DNA of 64,000 nucleotides from Pelotomaculum schinkii (GCF_004369205.1 NZ_QFGA01000002.1:310001-374000); one strand, 5' to 3'; positions 41,695-51,499 are shown, counted from the first letter of the stretch. Program-made: numbers and translations. The notes: a model not told the origin generated them from the sequence alone.

Positions 41695-42804
41695 TTGAAA
41701 ATTGTAAAATTAACACTTCTGACAGCCATTCTCGCGTTGGCTCTACTGGCCGCCGGCTGTGGAAGCAAAGAGACACCAAAAGGAGCGGCCCCGTCTGCCG
41801 ACGCTGAGAAAATCAAGGTGGCCTTCGTGTACGTCGGGCCCGTAGGCGATGAGGGATTCTCATACGCCCATGATCAGGGGCGTCAATACCTGGAAAAGGA
41901 AATGTCCAACGTCGTCACAACCAAAGTTGAATCTGTCGCGGAAGGAGCCGACGCCGAGCGCGTCATCACCCAACTCGCCCAGGAAAACAAGATAGTGTTT
42001 GCCACCAGCTTTGGCTACATGGACAGCGTGATCAAGGTGGCCGAGAAGTTCCCCAATGTGGTGTTCATGCATTGCTCCGGTTACAAGACAGCCCCTAACG
42101 CAGGCACCTATTTCGGACGCATGTACCAGGCCCGGTACTTAAGCGGTATAGTGGCCGGCAAGATGACCAAAACTAACACCATCGGCTACGTGGCCGCTTA
42201 CCCGATTCCGGAAGTAATCCGCGGCATCGACGCTTTTACCCTCGGCGTCCGCTCGGTCAACCCGAACGCCAAAGTTAAGGTAATGTGGACCATGACCTGG
42301 TATGACCCGCCCAAAGAAAAAGACGCCGCAGTGGTGTTATTGGACGGCAACGCCGACATCATTGCCCAGCATCAGGATACACCCAGCCCGCAGCAGGCGG
42401 CTGCTGAACGCGGCAAATACAGTATCGGCTACAACAGCGACATGAGCAAGGTCTCGCCCAATACCGTGCTGACATCGGCAGTTTGGAACTGGGGTCCCTA
42501 TTATGTCAACACCGTCAAGCAAGTCCAGGCCGGCACATGGAAAAATGACCAGTACTGGGGTCCAATTTCAGATAATATCGTAGGTCTGGCTCCCTACGGC
42601 CCGGCGGTTCCCGATGATGTAAAACAAGCGGTCGAAGCAAAGAAACAAGAGCTTTTGAGCGGCAAGTTCGACGTATTCACCGGACCGATCAAAGACCAAC
42701 AGGGAACTGTCAAAGTGGCCGAAGGTCAGAAAATGAGTGATGCAGATATGCTGCAACTGAACTGGTTTGTCGAAGGTGTGGAAGGAACCATTCCCGCCCA
42801 GTAA
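41695..42804 (+). CDS. BMP-family lipoprotein, nucleoside-binding
   Basis: 369 residues. Lipoprotein signal with lipobox LLAAGC (Cys about 21). The mature BMP/PnrA fold has AFVYVGPVGDEGFSYAHDQG, ITQLAQENKIVFATSFGYMD and GKMTKTNTIGYVAAYPIPEV. It captures purine nucleosides or a similar ligand for the ABC transporter encoded next. TTG 41695 has GGAAGGGGAG ahead and gives a normal signal; the ATG at 41575 would add 40 unrelated residues. Confidence 0.92.
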   Translation: MKIVKLTLLTAILALALLAAGCGSKETPKGAAPSADAEKIKVAFVYVGPVGDEGFSYAHDQGRQYLEKEMSNVVTTKVESVAEGADAERVITQLAQENKIVFATSFGYMDSVIKVAEKFPNVVFMHCSGYKTAPNAGTYFGRMYQARYLSGIVAGKMTKTNTIGYVAAYPIPEVIRGIDAFTLGVRSVNPNAKVKVMWTMTWYDPPKEKDAAVVLLDGNADIIAQHQDTPSPQQAAAERGKYSIGYNSDMSKVSPNTVLTSAVWNWGPYYVNTVKQVQAGTWKNDQYWGPISDNIVGLAPYGPAVPDDVKQAVEAKKQELLSGKFDVFTGPIKDQQGTVKVAEGQKMSDADMLQLNWFVEGVEGTIPAQ

Positions 42805-42832
42805 CAGCAAGCTTTTTGTAATAAGCAGCGGC

Positions 42833-42854
42833 CCGCCGGCTTATCTGCCGGCGG
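42833..42854 (+). terminator. Intercistronic GC-rich hairpin
   Basis: CCGCCGGC with GCCGGCGG, a perfect 8-bp stem and 6-base loop, in the 75-base gap between the binding protein and the ATPase gene. It likely stabilises or partly ends the upstream mRNA so the binding protein is made in excess. Confidence 0.6.
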
Positions 42855-42879
42855 ACCTTTCAATTTTGACGGAGGTTTT

Positions 42880-44412
42880 ATGGCAAAGACTTTACTGGTG
42901 GAAATGAAGGGCATTACCAAACGGTTTCCCGGTGTGACGGCCAACCGGAACGTGCATTTACAGTTGTTCCAAGGGGAGATCCACGCCCTCCTGGGGGAAA
43001 ACGGCTCGGGCAAGAGTACCCTGATGAGTGTGTTAAGCGGCCTGTACAGGCCGGATGAAGGAGAAATCTACATCCGTGGGGAAAAGGTGAATTTTCTTTC
43101 GCCGCGGGATGCGATAAATGCAGGCATCGGCATGGTCCACCAGCATTTCCGCCTGGTGGAACCCTTTACAGTAGCGGAAAACGTTGCCCTCGGCTCCAGG
43201 GAAACACCGTTTAAGCTGAAAATGAAGGGGTTGGAAGTACAGATCAGGCAGCTCTCCGCCGATTTCGGCCTGAGCGTGGACCCGGCGGCGCCGGTATGGC
43301 GTCTTTCCCTGGGCGAACTGCAGCGGGTGGAGATCATCAAAATGCTCTATCGACAGACCAACGTATTGATCCTGGACGAGCCCACGGCAGTACTTACACC
43401 GGGAGAAGTCAAGGATCTTTTTACGATTCTGAAAAAAATTGCCGCGAGCGGCAAGGCTGTTGTGGTGATCACCCACAAGCTCAGCGAAGTAATGACGGTG
43501 GCGGACCGGGTGACGGTGCTGCGTGACGGTGTCGTGGCCGGGACGGCGTTGCAGGAAGAAATATCTGAAAGCAACCTGGCTGCCCTGATGATTGGGCGGG
43601 AAATGCCGCAGCCGGCGGCTAAAACAGCGGTTGCGGCGGGACGAACCGTACTGGAACTAAAAGACATGCATGTCCGGGGAGAAGGTGGCAGCGAAGCCCT
43701 GGCAGGTGTCAATATTGCCGTACGGGAAGGGGAAATCCTCGGTATCGCCGGGGTGGCCGGCAACGGGCAAAAAGAACTGGCCGAAGCAGTCACCGGGCTG
43801 CGCCGTATCAGCGGGGGCAGCATTTTTCTCGGTGATGAGGACGTAACCGGGCTCCCGGTCCGGCAGCGGATCGACCGGGGTATCGGCTATGTGCCGGAAG
43901 ACCGCCTCGGCACCGGACTTGTGCCGGGCCTAAGCGCCACCGACAACATGATCCTCAAAAATTACCGGAAACCGGGCAGCAACCGGGGCTTCTTCATTCG
44001 CCACAGCGATGTACAGAAACAAACCGGGGATTTAATCAAAAAGTTTTCTGTCCGGCTGGCCGACCCCGCCCTGCCGGTCCGTTTTCTTTCCGGCGGCAAT
44101 CTGCAACGTTTGCTGCTGGCCCGTGAAATTTCAAGCCAACCGCGTCTATTGGTTGCCGTCTACCCGGTGCGGGGACTTGATATCGCGGCGACCGAGGCGA
44201 TCCACAGCCTGCTGTTCGACCTCCGTGCAACGGGCGCGGCGGTACTCCTGATATCTGACGACCTGGAAGAAATTTTCAAAATGTCCGACCGTATTGCCGT
44301 TCTATACCGCGGCCGGGTCCAGTCTGTATTCCCAAATACCGGTGATACCGATATGGAAATCCTTGGCCGGCTCATGACCGGCGCAGCACAAAGAGAGGAA
44401 GAGGTATCATGA
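42880..44412 (+). CDS. ABC transporter ATPase, nucleoside (BMP) type
   Basis: 510 residues, two ABC domains as in sugar and nucleoside importers. First domain: Walker A LLGENGSGKST (about 40), signature RLSLGELQRVEIIKML, Walker B VLILDEPTAVLTP. Second domain: degenerate P-loop IAGVAGNGQKELAE, signature FLSGGNLQRLLLAREI and an altered Walker B LLVAVYPVRGLDIAA, which is usual for this subfamily. It powers uptake through the two permeases that follow; its stop overlaps the first permease by 4 bases. Confidence 0.93.
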   Translation: MAKTLLVEMKGITKRFPGVTANRNVHLQLFQGEIHALLGENGSGKSTLMSVLSGLYRPDEGEIYIRGEKVNFLSPRDAINAGIGMVHQHFRLVEPFTVAENVALGSRETPFKLKMKGLEVQIRQLSADFGLSVDPAAPVWRLSLGELQRVEIIKMLYRQTNVLILDEPTAVLTPGEVKDLFTILKKIAASGKAVVVITHKLSEVMTVADRVTVLRDGVVAGTALQEEISESNLAALMIGREMPQPAAKTAVAAGRTVLELKDMHVRGEGGSEALAGVNIAVREGEILGIAGVAGNGQKELAEAVTGLRRISGGSIFLGDEDVTGLPVRQRIDRGIGYVPEDRLGTGLVPGLSATDNMILKNYRKPGSNRGFFIRHSDVQKQTGDLIKKFSVRLADPALPVRFLSGGNLQRLLLAREISSQPRLLVAVYPVRGLDIAATEAIHSLLFDLRATGAAVLLISDDLEEIFKMSDRIAVLYRGRVQSVFPNTGDTDMEILGRLMTGAAQREEEVS

Positions 44413-45500
44413 GTGTCAAACCGGCGCTGCGGCTGGAAAAAAGGCTGGAAACGTCCAGATCGGCGGCTTTCCTGGTACCGGTCGTTTCAGTAGTTCTGGC
44501 GCTCTTTACCGGGGCGCTGTTCTTCTGGTTCTCCGGTAAAAACCCGGCTGTCGTTTACAGCTCAATGTTCTATGGAGCCTTCGGCTCTGCCTACGGACTT
44601 TCCGAGACAGTGGTCAAGGCGATCCCGCTGTCCCTGTGCGGACTGGGTATTGCCCTGGCCTTCCGTATGCAGCTTTGGAATATCGGGGGCGAGGGTCAGT
44701 TTTATATGGGGGCTATGGCTGCCACCTGGGTAGCCCTCTTTCACCCCCAGCTGCCGGGCTGGATTATGCTCCCGGCCATGTTCCTGGCCGGTTTTATCGC
44801 CGGAGGTTTATGGGGCCTGCTGCCGGCTGTGCCGAGGGCCTACCAGGGAGTGAACGAAACCATAACCACCCTCATGCTCAATTACATAGCCATCTTCTGG
44901 GTGGACTACCTGGTGCACGGCCCGTGGCGGGACCCGGCAGGTTTTAATTTCCCCTTGACGGCGCAGTTTGTCCCGTCGGCAATCCTGCCTGCCTTTGGAA
45001 CGACCAGGATTCACGCCGGACTGATCTTTACCATAGCAGCCGCGCTGGTGATGTACCTGGTCATGCGGAACACGCGCACAGGCTTTGAGATAAAAGTGAT
45101 CGGCGAAAGCCAGAGCGCCGCCCGTTATGCCGGTATAAGTCTGGAAAAGAATATCCTGCTGGTGATGCTGTTCAGCGGCGCCCTCTGCGGCCTGGCCGGC
45201 ATGGCGGAGGTCTCCGGTATCGCAGGCCGCCTGCAGGAGGGCTTGAGCCCCGGGTACGGCTATACGGCCATTATCGTGGCCTGGCTTTCTCGTTTGAACC
45301 CCCTGGCCCTGCCTGTAGTCGCCTTTATGTTCGGTGGGCTGCAGGTGGGCGGCTACTCCGTTCAGACCAGCGGCGTGCCGGCTACCACCGTCTCCATGCT
45401 CCAGGGACTGCTGCTGTTTTTTGTGCTGGGAGGAGAGTTGTTTTACCGCTATCGTTTGTCCTGGCGGAGTAAGTCTATCAAGGAGGGAGCCAACTCATGA
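44409..45500 (+). CDS. ABC transporter permease 1, nucleoside type
   Basis: 363 residues with about 8-9 membrane segments of the BPD_transp_2 family: LCGLGIALAFRMQLWNIGGE with GQFYMG, QGVNETITTLMLNYIAIFWV, RYAGISLEKNILLVMLFSGA, and a final hydrophobic segment. It forms half of the channel for the substrate delivered by the BMP lipoprotein. It overlaps both neighbours by 4 bases. Confidence 0.92.
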   Translation: MSVKPALRLEKRLETSRSAAFLVPVVSVVLALFTGALFFWFSGKNPAVVYSSMFYGAFGSAYGLSETVVKAIPLSLCGLGIALAFRMQLWNIGGEGQFYMGAMAATWVALFHPQLPGWIMLPAMFLAGFIAGGLWGLLPAVPRAYQGVNETITTLMLNYIAIFWVDYLVHGPWRDPAGFNFPLTAQFVPSAILPAFGTTRIHAGLIFTIAAALVMYLVMRNTRTGFEIKVIGESQSAARYAGISLEKNILLVMLFSGALCGLAGMAEVSGIAGRLQEGLSPGYGYTAIIVAWLSRLNPLALPVVAFMFGGLQVGGYSVQTSGVPATTVSMLQGLLLFFVLGGELFYRYRLSWRSKSIKEGANS

Positions 45501-46429
45501 CCAACGATCTGCTCATCGCTATACTGGCGACCTCAGTAATGGTTGGAACACCGATTCTGTTCGCTTCACTCGGGGAAATACTTACAGAGCGGGCCGGGAT
45601 TTTGAACCTGGGCGTGGAGGGGGTTATGCTGGTCGGCGCAGTTAGCGGTTTTGCCGTAGCCCTGTTCAGCCACAACCCCTGGCTGGGGGTGACCGGGGCC
45701 ATGCTGGCCGGCGGCGCCCTGGCCCTGGCGCACGCTGTTCTCTGCGTCACCCTAAAGGCGAACCAGGTTGTGAGCGGGCTGGCCCTGGCTCTATTTGGCG
45801 CGGGTTTAAGCGGCTATCTGGGCAAGTCTCTGGTCGGCATCCCCCTCCCGGTAAAAATAGCAGCCTCCAAAGTCCCCCTGCTTGGCGACATCCCCTTTTT
45901 GGGGCCGGTGTTTTTTCAGCAGGACGGGATGGTTTATCTGGGCTACCTGATCGCTCCGGCCCTGTGGTACCTGCTCTTTCGGACCAGAACAGGCCTCTCT
46001 GTCCGCGCGGTGGGCGAAAACCCGGGCGCGGCCGACGCGCTCGGCATCAGCGTTTCCCTCACCCGTTACGCCTGCACCATAGCGGGCGGGATGTTGGCCG
46101 GCGCCGGAGGCGCCTATCTTTCCCTGGCCTACGCCCCGGCCTGGCTGGAGAACATGACGGCGGGGCGCGGCTGGATTGCCATAGCCCTGGTTATTTTTGC
46201 CGCCTGGAACCCGCTTTACGCCCTGGCCGGCGCCTACCTGTTCGGCGGCATCGACGCGCTTTCCCTGCGATTGCAGGCGATGAACGTGACGGTTTCCCCG
46301 TTCTTCTTGAGAATGCTGCCTTACCTTTTTACTTTACTGGTACTGGTGCTGGTCACCAGAAAGTCAACCCGCCACCGCTTCGGCGCACCCAAGGCCCTTG
46401 GACTGCCCTACGAACGGGAAGAGCGGTGA
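45497..46429 (+). CDS. ABC transporter permease 2, nucleoside type
   Basis: 310 residues, the second BPD_transp_2 permease: FASLGEILTERAGILNLGVE with GVMLVGAV near the start, SVRAVGENPGAADALGISVS, and GRGWIAIALVIFAAWNPLYA. It ends the four-gene importer. A small basic ORF follows within 5 bases. Confidence 0.93.
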   Translation: MTNDLLIAILATSVMVGTPILFASLGEILTERAGILNLGVEGVMLVGAVSGFAVALFSHNPWLGVTGAMLAGGALALAHAVLCVTLKANQVVSGLALALFGAGLSGYLGKSLVGIPLPVKIAASKVPLLGDIPFLGPVFFQQDGMVYLGYLIAPALWYLLFRTRTGLSVRAVGENPGAADALGISVSLTRYACTIAGGMLAGAGGAYLSLAYAPAWLENMTAGRGWIAIALVIFAAWNPLYALAGAYLFGGIDALSLRLQAMNVTVSPFFLRMLPYLFTLLVLVLVTRKSTRHRFGAPKALGLPYEREER

Positions 46430-46433
46430 TGAT

Positions 46434-46562
46434 GTGAAGAAAGCAGGAAAAAAAATTCTTTCCGGCGCGCGCGGAGTATGGCTGCGTAAGCCGGAAACCA
46501 AAATCAAAGAAAGCGCGAAAATTTACAAACGCAAAGGACGCAGGCGCCAGGAGCAACATTAA
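46434..46562 (+). CDS. Small basic protein, 42 residues
   Basis: The GTG start gives MKKAGKKILSGARGVWLRKP then ETKIKESAKIYKRKGRRRQE, extremely basic. The core PxTK.KESAK.YKRK resembles short basic proteins seen in other Firmicutes (from memory; role unknown). It begins 5 bases after the permease stop with GGTGATG just ahead, so it may be co-translated. RNA binding is a guess. Confidence 0.5.
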   Translation: MKKAGKKILSGARGVWLRKPETKIKESAKIYKRKGRRRQEQH

Positions 46563-46599
46563 GAAGAAATTCAAAAGCACATCGCGGGAATGGTTCTTA

Positions 46600-47967
46600 T
46601 TAACCGATAATAATATGCTCCTTCACATAATGAAAACTATCTTCAGGCCGCCGGGTGCGGAATAAGAGCAGCAAGGAAATGAGACCGATACGGCCAATCA
46701 GCATGACGGCAATGATGATGGCCTTCCCCGCTTTGGAAAGTTCGCCGGTGATACCCATGGAAAGACCGGTTGTGCCGAACGCGGAACAAACCTCAAAAAT
46801 AATTTCTGTGGTTGAGAAGTTTTCAATAGCCGCCAGAGCGACTACAGAGACAAAAATGAGGATCACCGCCAAAAAGAACACCAGCAGCGCCTTCACAATA
46901 TCTTCCTGGTAAAGTTCCCGTTGGAACACTTTAACATGATTGCTTCCTTCCAGATAAGCTTTTAGGCTAAGCAACAGCACAGCAAAGGTTGTGGTGCGAA
47001 TGCCGCCGCCACAGCTGCTGGGAGAAGCGCCGATAAACATCAGCAGGGATAAAAACAACAGTGTTGACGAACTGAAAATATTCATATCAATGGAACTGAA
47101 ACCGCCATTTCGCGTGGTTAGTGATTGAAAAAGCGCCACCGCTATTTTTTGGCTCCACGGCATTCCAGCCAGAGTGCTTGAATATTCGGAAAGCAATATA
47201 AAGAAAAACCCGGCAATAACCAGAATGCCAAAGGTGATCGTAGTAATTTTTGTGTAAAGAGAAAACCGCAGCTTTCTTTGCTTGCGCCAGGAGAGGAGGT
47301 TGGAATAAGACTCCAGAAGCACCGGAAAACCTATGGCGCCGGCCAGAAGTAAAGTACCGATGACACCCTTCACAATATAATCCTGTTGAAAATCCAAAAG
47401 ACTGTTGCCGAACAGGTCAAATCCGGCATTTGTAAAACCGGATATTCCGTGAAACACTCCCATGCCCAGCGCGCTTAAAAAGGGCGCCTGGTAATTATAT
47501 ATAAAATGGATGGTCAAAATCAGCGCGCCCAATAATTCAAACAGGATGGCTACCTTTAAAATAAACAGGATTAGTTTGACCATTCCCTGCAGGGATATCT
47601 GGTTTTGATCAGCCCTGATCATCAGGCGTTCCCGGAGACGGATCTGGTTGCCCCGCATAACGAAAAACAGAGTTCCCATAGACATGATACCGATGCCTCC
47701 AAACTGGATTAAAAAAGCCAGTATGGTTCGTCCGGCCAGGCTAAAGGTGTCCCTCGTTACGACAGTGGTAAGTCCCGTTACGCTGATCGCGCTGGTAGCT
47801 GTAAAAAGGGCGTCAATAAACTCAAGTTTAACCCCCGGCTGTAGTGCGAAGGGACTGCTGAGCAGAACCGACCCGAGAAAGGCAAAAAGCAGATACCCCA
47901 GCACAATAAACTGTATTGGCGTGAGGATTTTTTTCTGATTCAAAGGAACAGGCCTGATCTTCTCCAA
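46600..47967 (-). CDS. Potassium transporter membrane subunit, KtrB/TrkH family
   Basis: About 455 residues with four repeated M1-P-M2 units. Selectivity-filter-like loops: SAISVTGLTTV, HGISGFTNAGFD, LTTRNGGFSSID and SAFGTTGLSMG. Also GASPSSCGGGIRTTTFAVLL and a C-terminal HYVKEHIIIG. It takes up K+ with a cytoplasmic KtrA/TrkA partner, which is not in this window. TTG 47967 has GGGAG 8 bases ahead; the longer frame back to 48054 has no SD. Confidence 0.9.
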   Translation of the reverse strand: MEKIRPVPLNQKKILTPIQFIVLGYLLFAFLGSVLLSSPFALQPGVKLEFIDALFTATSAISVTGLTTVVTRDTFSLAGRTILAFLIQFGGIGIMSMGTLFFVMRGNQIRLRERLMIRADQNQISLQGMVKLILFILKVAILFELLGALILTIHFIYNYQAPFLSALGMGVFHGISGFTNAGFDLFGNSLLDFQQDYIVKGVIGTLLLAGAIGFPVLLESYSNLLSWRKQRKLRFSLYTKITTITFGILVIAGFFFILLSEYSSTLAGMPWSQKIAVALFQSLTTRNGGFSSIDMNIFSSSTLLFLSLLMFIGASPSSCGGGIRTTTFAVLLLSLKAYLEGSNHVKVFQRELYQEDIVKALLVFFLAVILIFVSVVALAAIENFSTTEIIFEVCSAFGTTGLSMGITGELSKAGKAIIIAVMLIGRIGLISLLLLFRTRRPEDSFHYVKEHIIIG

Positions 47968-48110
47968 GTCATGCACTCCCTGAAAATCAAAATTTGGACA
48001 AGATGTTCTGCCCAAAATAATATTATAGTGGAAAAGTAAATAAATACAACTCAAAATTTATTCTTTCCGGCGACATAATGACTATACGATGAGTATGGCA
48101 TAAGCTGTCA

Positions 48111-48162
48111 CGGGGACGGCCCCTTTGACAGACTGGTAGTGACGTCAAAGGAGCCGTCCCCG
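48111..48162. repeat. REP-like large palindrome
   Basis: CGGGGACGGC (48111-48120) pairs with GCCGTCCCCG (48153-48162), and CTTTGAC (48123-48129) with GTCAAAG (48144-48150), around a 14-base loop. It lies between the ends and starts of two minus-strand genes. It is like the GGGGACGG-containing repeats scattered in related genomes (recollection). Confidence 0.65.
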
Positions 48163-48210
48163 CAATAACTCCAAAGTACACGGATCAGGAACGAGGCTTT
48201 ACACTTTAAA

Positions 48211-50043
48211 TTAACTGCTGTACTTTCGTTTTCTGAATTTCCAGGCAAACAATAATCCGAGTAAAATAACAGCTGCACTGACCGAAATATAGCCTATTTG
48301 CACAGGAGACATTTGATTGCTTGTGCCCCTGTTACCAAATGGATTCATCCCTTCATTGCCGGGCGCGGCGCCGGGGCGGGCATTGGCTCTGCCGGGCTGC
48401 TGCATACCGGCAGGCATATTTTTCATTCTCTCAATCCTGTCATCGTCCAGGCCCAATTCTTTTAGCCGGGCAATCTGTTCAGCTGAAAGCTCGCCATTCT
48501 CTGTTTCCTGCATAATTTTCATTATCTCAGCCATATTCTCTTGATTCTGCATATTTCTGTCGCCGGGGGGGCCGCCGCTATTAGCAGGTTGAGGCTCTCT
48601 ATTGTTGTTTTGCTCAGCAGGGATACCCTGGTTATTATTCCGGCCCTCACCGCCCGGCATGCCACCCGCGCCGTTACCTCTCATACCGCCGCCCATACCT
48701 CCAAGCGCGCTCAAATCAATACCGGCAGTTGTGGTATTTTGCTTAGAAGTATTGTCTACTTGCTGCGATGAGGTCGCAGGCAGAGTTCCCGCCAACTGCG
48801 CTGTAATACTTGCGGCGCGCTGACTGGCAAACTCCAGGAAAACAGGAAGTGTGTTTTCATACTGCTCGTAGGTGTAAAAAGCAGTCGCGTCGTTTTTGAC
48901 ATAGTCGCTAATCAGCGCGTCTACCTTTTGCACATTATTTTCGAATACCCCGCTGTCAAAATAACTTGAAACAACTTCACTTAAATATTTATGGTAAAGC
49001 TCCTTATACTCCGGCACTTCAAGCAGCTTTCCGATAAGAGGGCGCTCACTTAGACTACTTGTAACAGGTGTATCTATAGGGTGATGAATCGCCGCTTCCG
49101 CATTATTTATCTCGTGGCCTGCGAAAGCCAGGTTGAAATCCCATGGCAAAATCGTAAATACACCGTTTTCCTCGTACAAATAATAATTATGCTTCATATT
49201 CCCCGTATAGCTGTCAAAGTTGACCAGATAGGTATTGACCGCGAAATATCGCAGGATCGAATCAACGTCTAAATATTGTTCAAGGTCGGTACCATTATTC
49301 AGGTTATATATCATCTTTATTACCTTGTCGAAATCGCTGTCGGTAACATCATAGGCGGCATTGTTTCTAATTCCTGAATAGTTTGAGGCGCTTTCACCGG
49401 TCCATTTAAGGTCTGCGCCCGAGCCTTCCGGACGATATAGGCAGCCGTCTAAACTGCCGTAATTTCTCTCAACAAAGCTCTCCTCCATCACTTCAACGGC
49501 GAGGTACAGCCCCCACGGTTCGCCGTTTACCGTTATGTTGGCATAAGCATATTTGGGCGTAACAACCCCCATTGAATCAAACAGGTCATAAGCGATATAT
49601 TCCTTCATATAGGTTTTATCCATGATGATATTGTTTAACGCCAGTTTATTTAAGCCAAAACAGGTTTGCCCCGCAATGTAGGTGTCAAACTCGATTTTGA
49701 AGCTGTATCGATCAGTGTTTTCGTTTCCGGCAACCGTCCTTAAGCTTGAATTCCCTTTGGGCCTGATACCGGCATTGTAAAAGGTGGCGCCGTTTACAGT
49801 TATATCACAGCTGCGATATTCCTCCCTGGTTGCGTTTTCAAGGATCCAGTCAAAATCCTCTTGTTTAATGTCAATGTTGATTTGTGTTACCTCGTCTTTG
49901 TTAAATACCTTGCTGACGTATTCGGGCTCAGTGGCAGCAGAAGTACTGAGCATGCCGGGGAAAAGGATTAAAGCGGTTGTAAACATAACAGCAATTACCA
50001 TAGCAATTGCAATTATCAAGTTTATGCGCTTGCCTTCTATCAT
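48211..50043 (-). CDS. CotH-like kinase-fold protein, membrane-anchored
   Basis: 610 residues. Signal anchor at 8-28; CotH kinase domain at about 50-400 (YNAGIRPKGNSSLRTVAGNE, KLALNNIIMDKTYMKEYIAY, NVGEPWGLYLAVE-like ANITVNGEPWGLYLAVEVME, GNMKHNYYLYEENGVFTILP with WDFNLAFAG). A low-complexity Gly/Asn/Pro linker (450-580) leads to a C-terminal membrane helix (IGYISVSAAVILLGLLFAWK). CotH proteins phosphorylate secreted or coat proteins. It is the third gene after a VTC polymerase and DUF4956, a recurring trio. Confidence 0.88.
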   Translation of the reverse strand: MIEGKRINLIIAIAMVIAVMFTTALILFPGMLSTSAATEPEYVSKVFNKDEVTQINIDIKQEDFDWILENATREEYRSCDITVNGATFYNAGIRPKGNSSLRTVAGNENTDRYSFKIEFDTYIAGQTCFGLNKLALNNIIMDKTYMKEYIAYDLFDSMGVVTPKYAYANITVNGEPWGLYLAVEVMEESFVERNYGSLDGCLYRPEGSGADLKWTGESASNYSGIRNNAAYDVTDSDFDKVIKMIYNLNNGTDLEQYLDVDSILRYFAVNTYLVNFDSYTGNMKHNYYLYEENGVFTILPWDFNLAFAGHEINNAEAAIHHPIDTPVTSSLSERPLIGKLLEVPEYKELYHKYLSEVVSSYFDSGVFENNVQKVDALISDYVKNDATAFYTYEQYENTLPVFLEFASQRAASITAQLAGTLPATSSQQVDNTSKQNTTTAGIDLSALGGMGGGMRGNGAGGMPGGEGRNNNQGIPAEQNNNREPQPANSGGPPGDRNMQNQENMAEIMKIMQETENGELSAEQIARLKELGLDDDRIERMKNMPAGMQQPGRANARPGAAPGNEGMNPFGNRGTSNQMSPVQIGYISVSAAVILLGLLFAWKFRKRKYSS

Positions 50044-50057
50044 TGTTTACACCACCA

Positions 50058-50750
50058 TTAAGACATGTATTCTCCGTTGTAGCTTACCAGCACAGCATTA
50101 TTAACCCCTGCGATACGGCTGATTTCGTTTACAAATTTCGTGGACATATCTTTTAGCCTTATTTCAACAGTCAGCTCAACACCGCTGCCGGCGGCTACCG
50201 TCTTTGATTTCACGACATGTTTCTTAACGCTTTTCACTATATAGTCCATTGCGTCCTTTTCACTCTCATCACCGTCACATCTAATCACCAGTATATAAGG
50301 GTTATCCGTACTCTTTTTGTTCACAAACAAAACCATTATTACCCCGATGAACAATGAGCCAAATACAGCAAGTGGGATTAACCCGGCGCCTAAAACAATG
50401 CCCGCGCTGATTGCCCAGAATAAAAAGGCGATATCAATCGGTTCTTTGATAGCCGAACGAAATCTTACAATAGACAACGCGCCGACCATACCAAGAGAGA
50501 GAATAACATTGGAGCTGATCGCCATGATGATCAGTGTTGTTATAAGCGTCAAGGAAAGGAGGGAAACACCAAAGCTTGCCGAATACATAACACCCCTGAA
50601 GGTCTTTTTATATACTAAAAAAATAAAAAGCCCCAACGCAAAAGCAAGACCAAGCGCTATTACCGCGTCCAACATCGAAAACGATGTAACCTTATCCAAA
50701 ATATTTGACTTGAAGATGTCGTTAAAATTCAATTGATCAATACCGTTCAC
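50058..50750 (-). CDS. DUF4956 membrane protein
   Basis: 230 residues. Four membrane segments in the first 150 residues (LDAVIALGLAFALGLFIFLV, FGVSLLSLTLITTLIIMAIS, VRFRSAIKEPIDIAFLFWAI and GLIPLAVFGSLFIGVIMVLF) and a cytoplasmic C-terminal domain with alternating strands ending VLVSYNGEYMS. The SIVRFRSAIKEP motif is typical. It lies between the VTC polymerase gene (23-base gap) and cotH (14-base gap). Function unknown; it may guide polyphosphate across or along the membrane. Confidence 0.85.
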   Translation of the reverse strand: MNGIDQLNFNDIFKSNILDKVTSFSMLDAVIALGLAFALGLFIFLVYKKTFRGVMYSASFGVSLLSLTLITTLIIMAISSNVILSLGMVGALSIVRFRSAIKEPIDIAFLFWAISAGIVLGAGLIPLAVFGSLFIGVIMVLFVNKKSTDNPYILVIRCDGDESEKDAMDYIVKSVKKHVVKSKTVAAGSGVELTVEIRLKDMSTKFVNEISRIAGVNNAVLVSYNGEYMS

Positions 50751-50773
50751 TTAATTTACCTCCGTTTTCTTAG

Positions 50774-51460
50774 CTAGCCGTAGATGCGGCAGGCCGCATA
50801 CTTTGAAATTGCCGTATTGCGCCGCTCGTTTGTCTGAATTATATCCCTGATCAACTCAGGCAAAAACGCATCGAACTTTACCTCTAAAATGATTTGACCG
50901 CTTGCGGTTATATTCATGGTCGGCAGGTTCGGATTGAAAAAATCCTTGGAAACCAAACCACTTTTCAATTTGCTGTCAATAGTTATTCTCACGTTGCCAG
51001 GCTCATAGATATATGCTTCTCTGAAATAATCAACAACGGTTTTAGGCTGCATGAGTTGATATTGCATCTTGGCATACAGCTCCTGCAGCAGTTTATTGCC
51101 GGAAGCGATAAGCCACTCGATATCGCCTTCCAGCAGCCTTTCACATTGTTCCCGGGTAACTCTTGCCGCGGCCTTTGAACACAGGCTGTTTGTCTTACTT
51201 TTCTTCTCCAGCTTGATGAATGAAGGGTCGTCATTATAAAACCTTATTCTGAATTTTTCACGATGGTTGATCCCGTTGATTTTTTCCATGAGCGCTTTGT
51301 TATCAGGATTGTCAAAATACAGGCTCCGGATCTTATATGTCCCGTCACTCCCGGCAAATCTGTCCAGCTTTGCAATATGTTTTAACCTGCTTTTTATGGT
51401 GAAATAATCAGAAATATTGATATAATGTTTTAACTCGTGCCTGAATTTTTGTTTTTTCAT
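50774..51460 (-). CDS. VTC-domain polyphosphate polymerase
   Basis: 228 residues. It begins FRHELKHYINISDYFTIKSR, then RSLYFDNPDNKALMEKINGI with REKFRIRFYNDDPSFIKLEKKSK, and VVDYFREAYIYEPGNVRITI. These basic and acidic strands line the tunnel of VTC4-like enzymes that make polyphosphate from ATP. ATG 51460 has AGAGGTGA ahead; the ATG eleven codons upstream is rejected. First gene of the VTC-DUF4956-cotH operon. Confidence 0.88.
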   Translation of the reverse strand: MKKQKFRHELKHYINISDYFTIKSRLKHIAKLDRFAGSDGTYKIRSLYFDNPDNKALMEKINGINHREKFRIRFYNDDPSFIKLEKKSKTNSLCSKAAARVTREQCERLLEGDIEWLIASGNKLLQELYAKMQYQLMQPKTVVDYFREAYIYEPGNVRITIDSKLKSGLVSKDFFNPNLPTMNITASGQIILEVKFDAFLPELIRDIIQTNERRNTAISKYAACRIYG

Positions 51461-51499
51461 AATGTCACCTCTATTTTTTTGCTTTAAATTCATGCTGTC

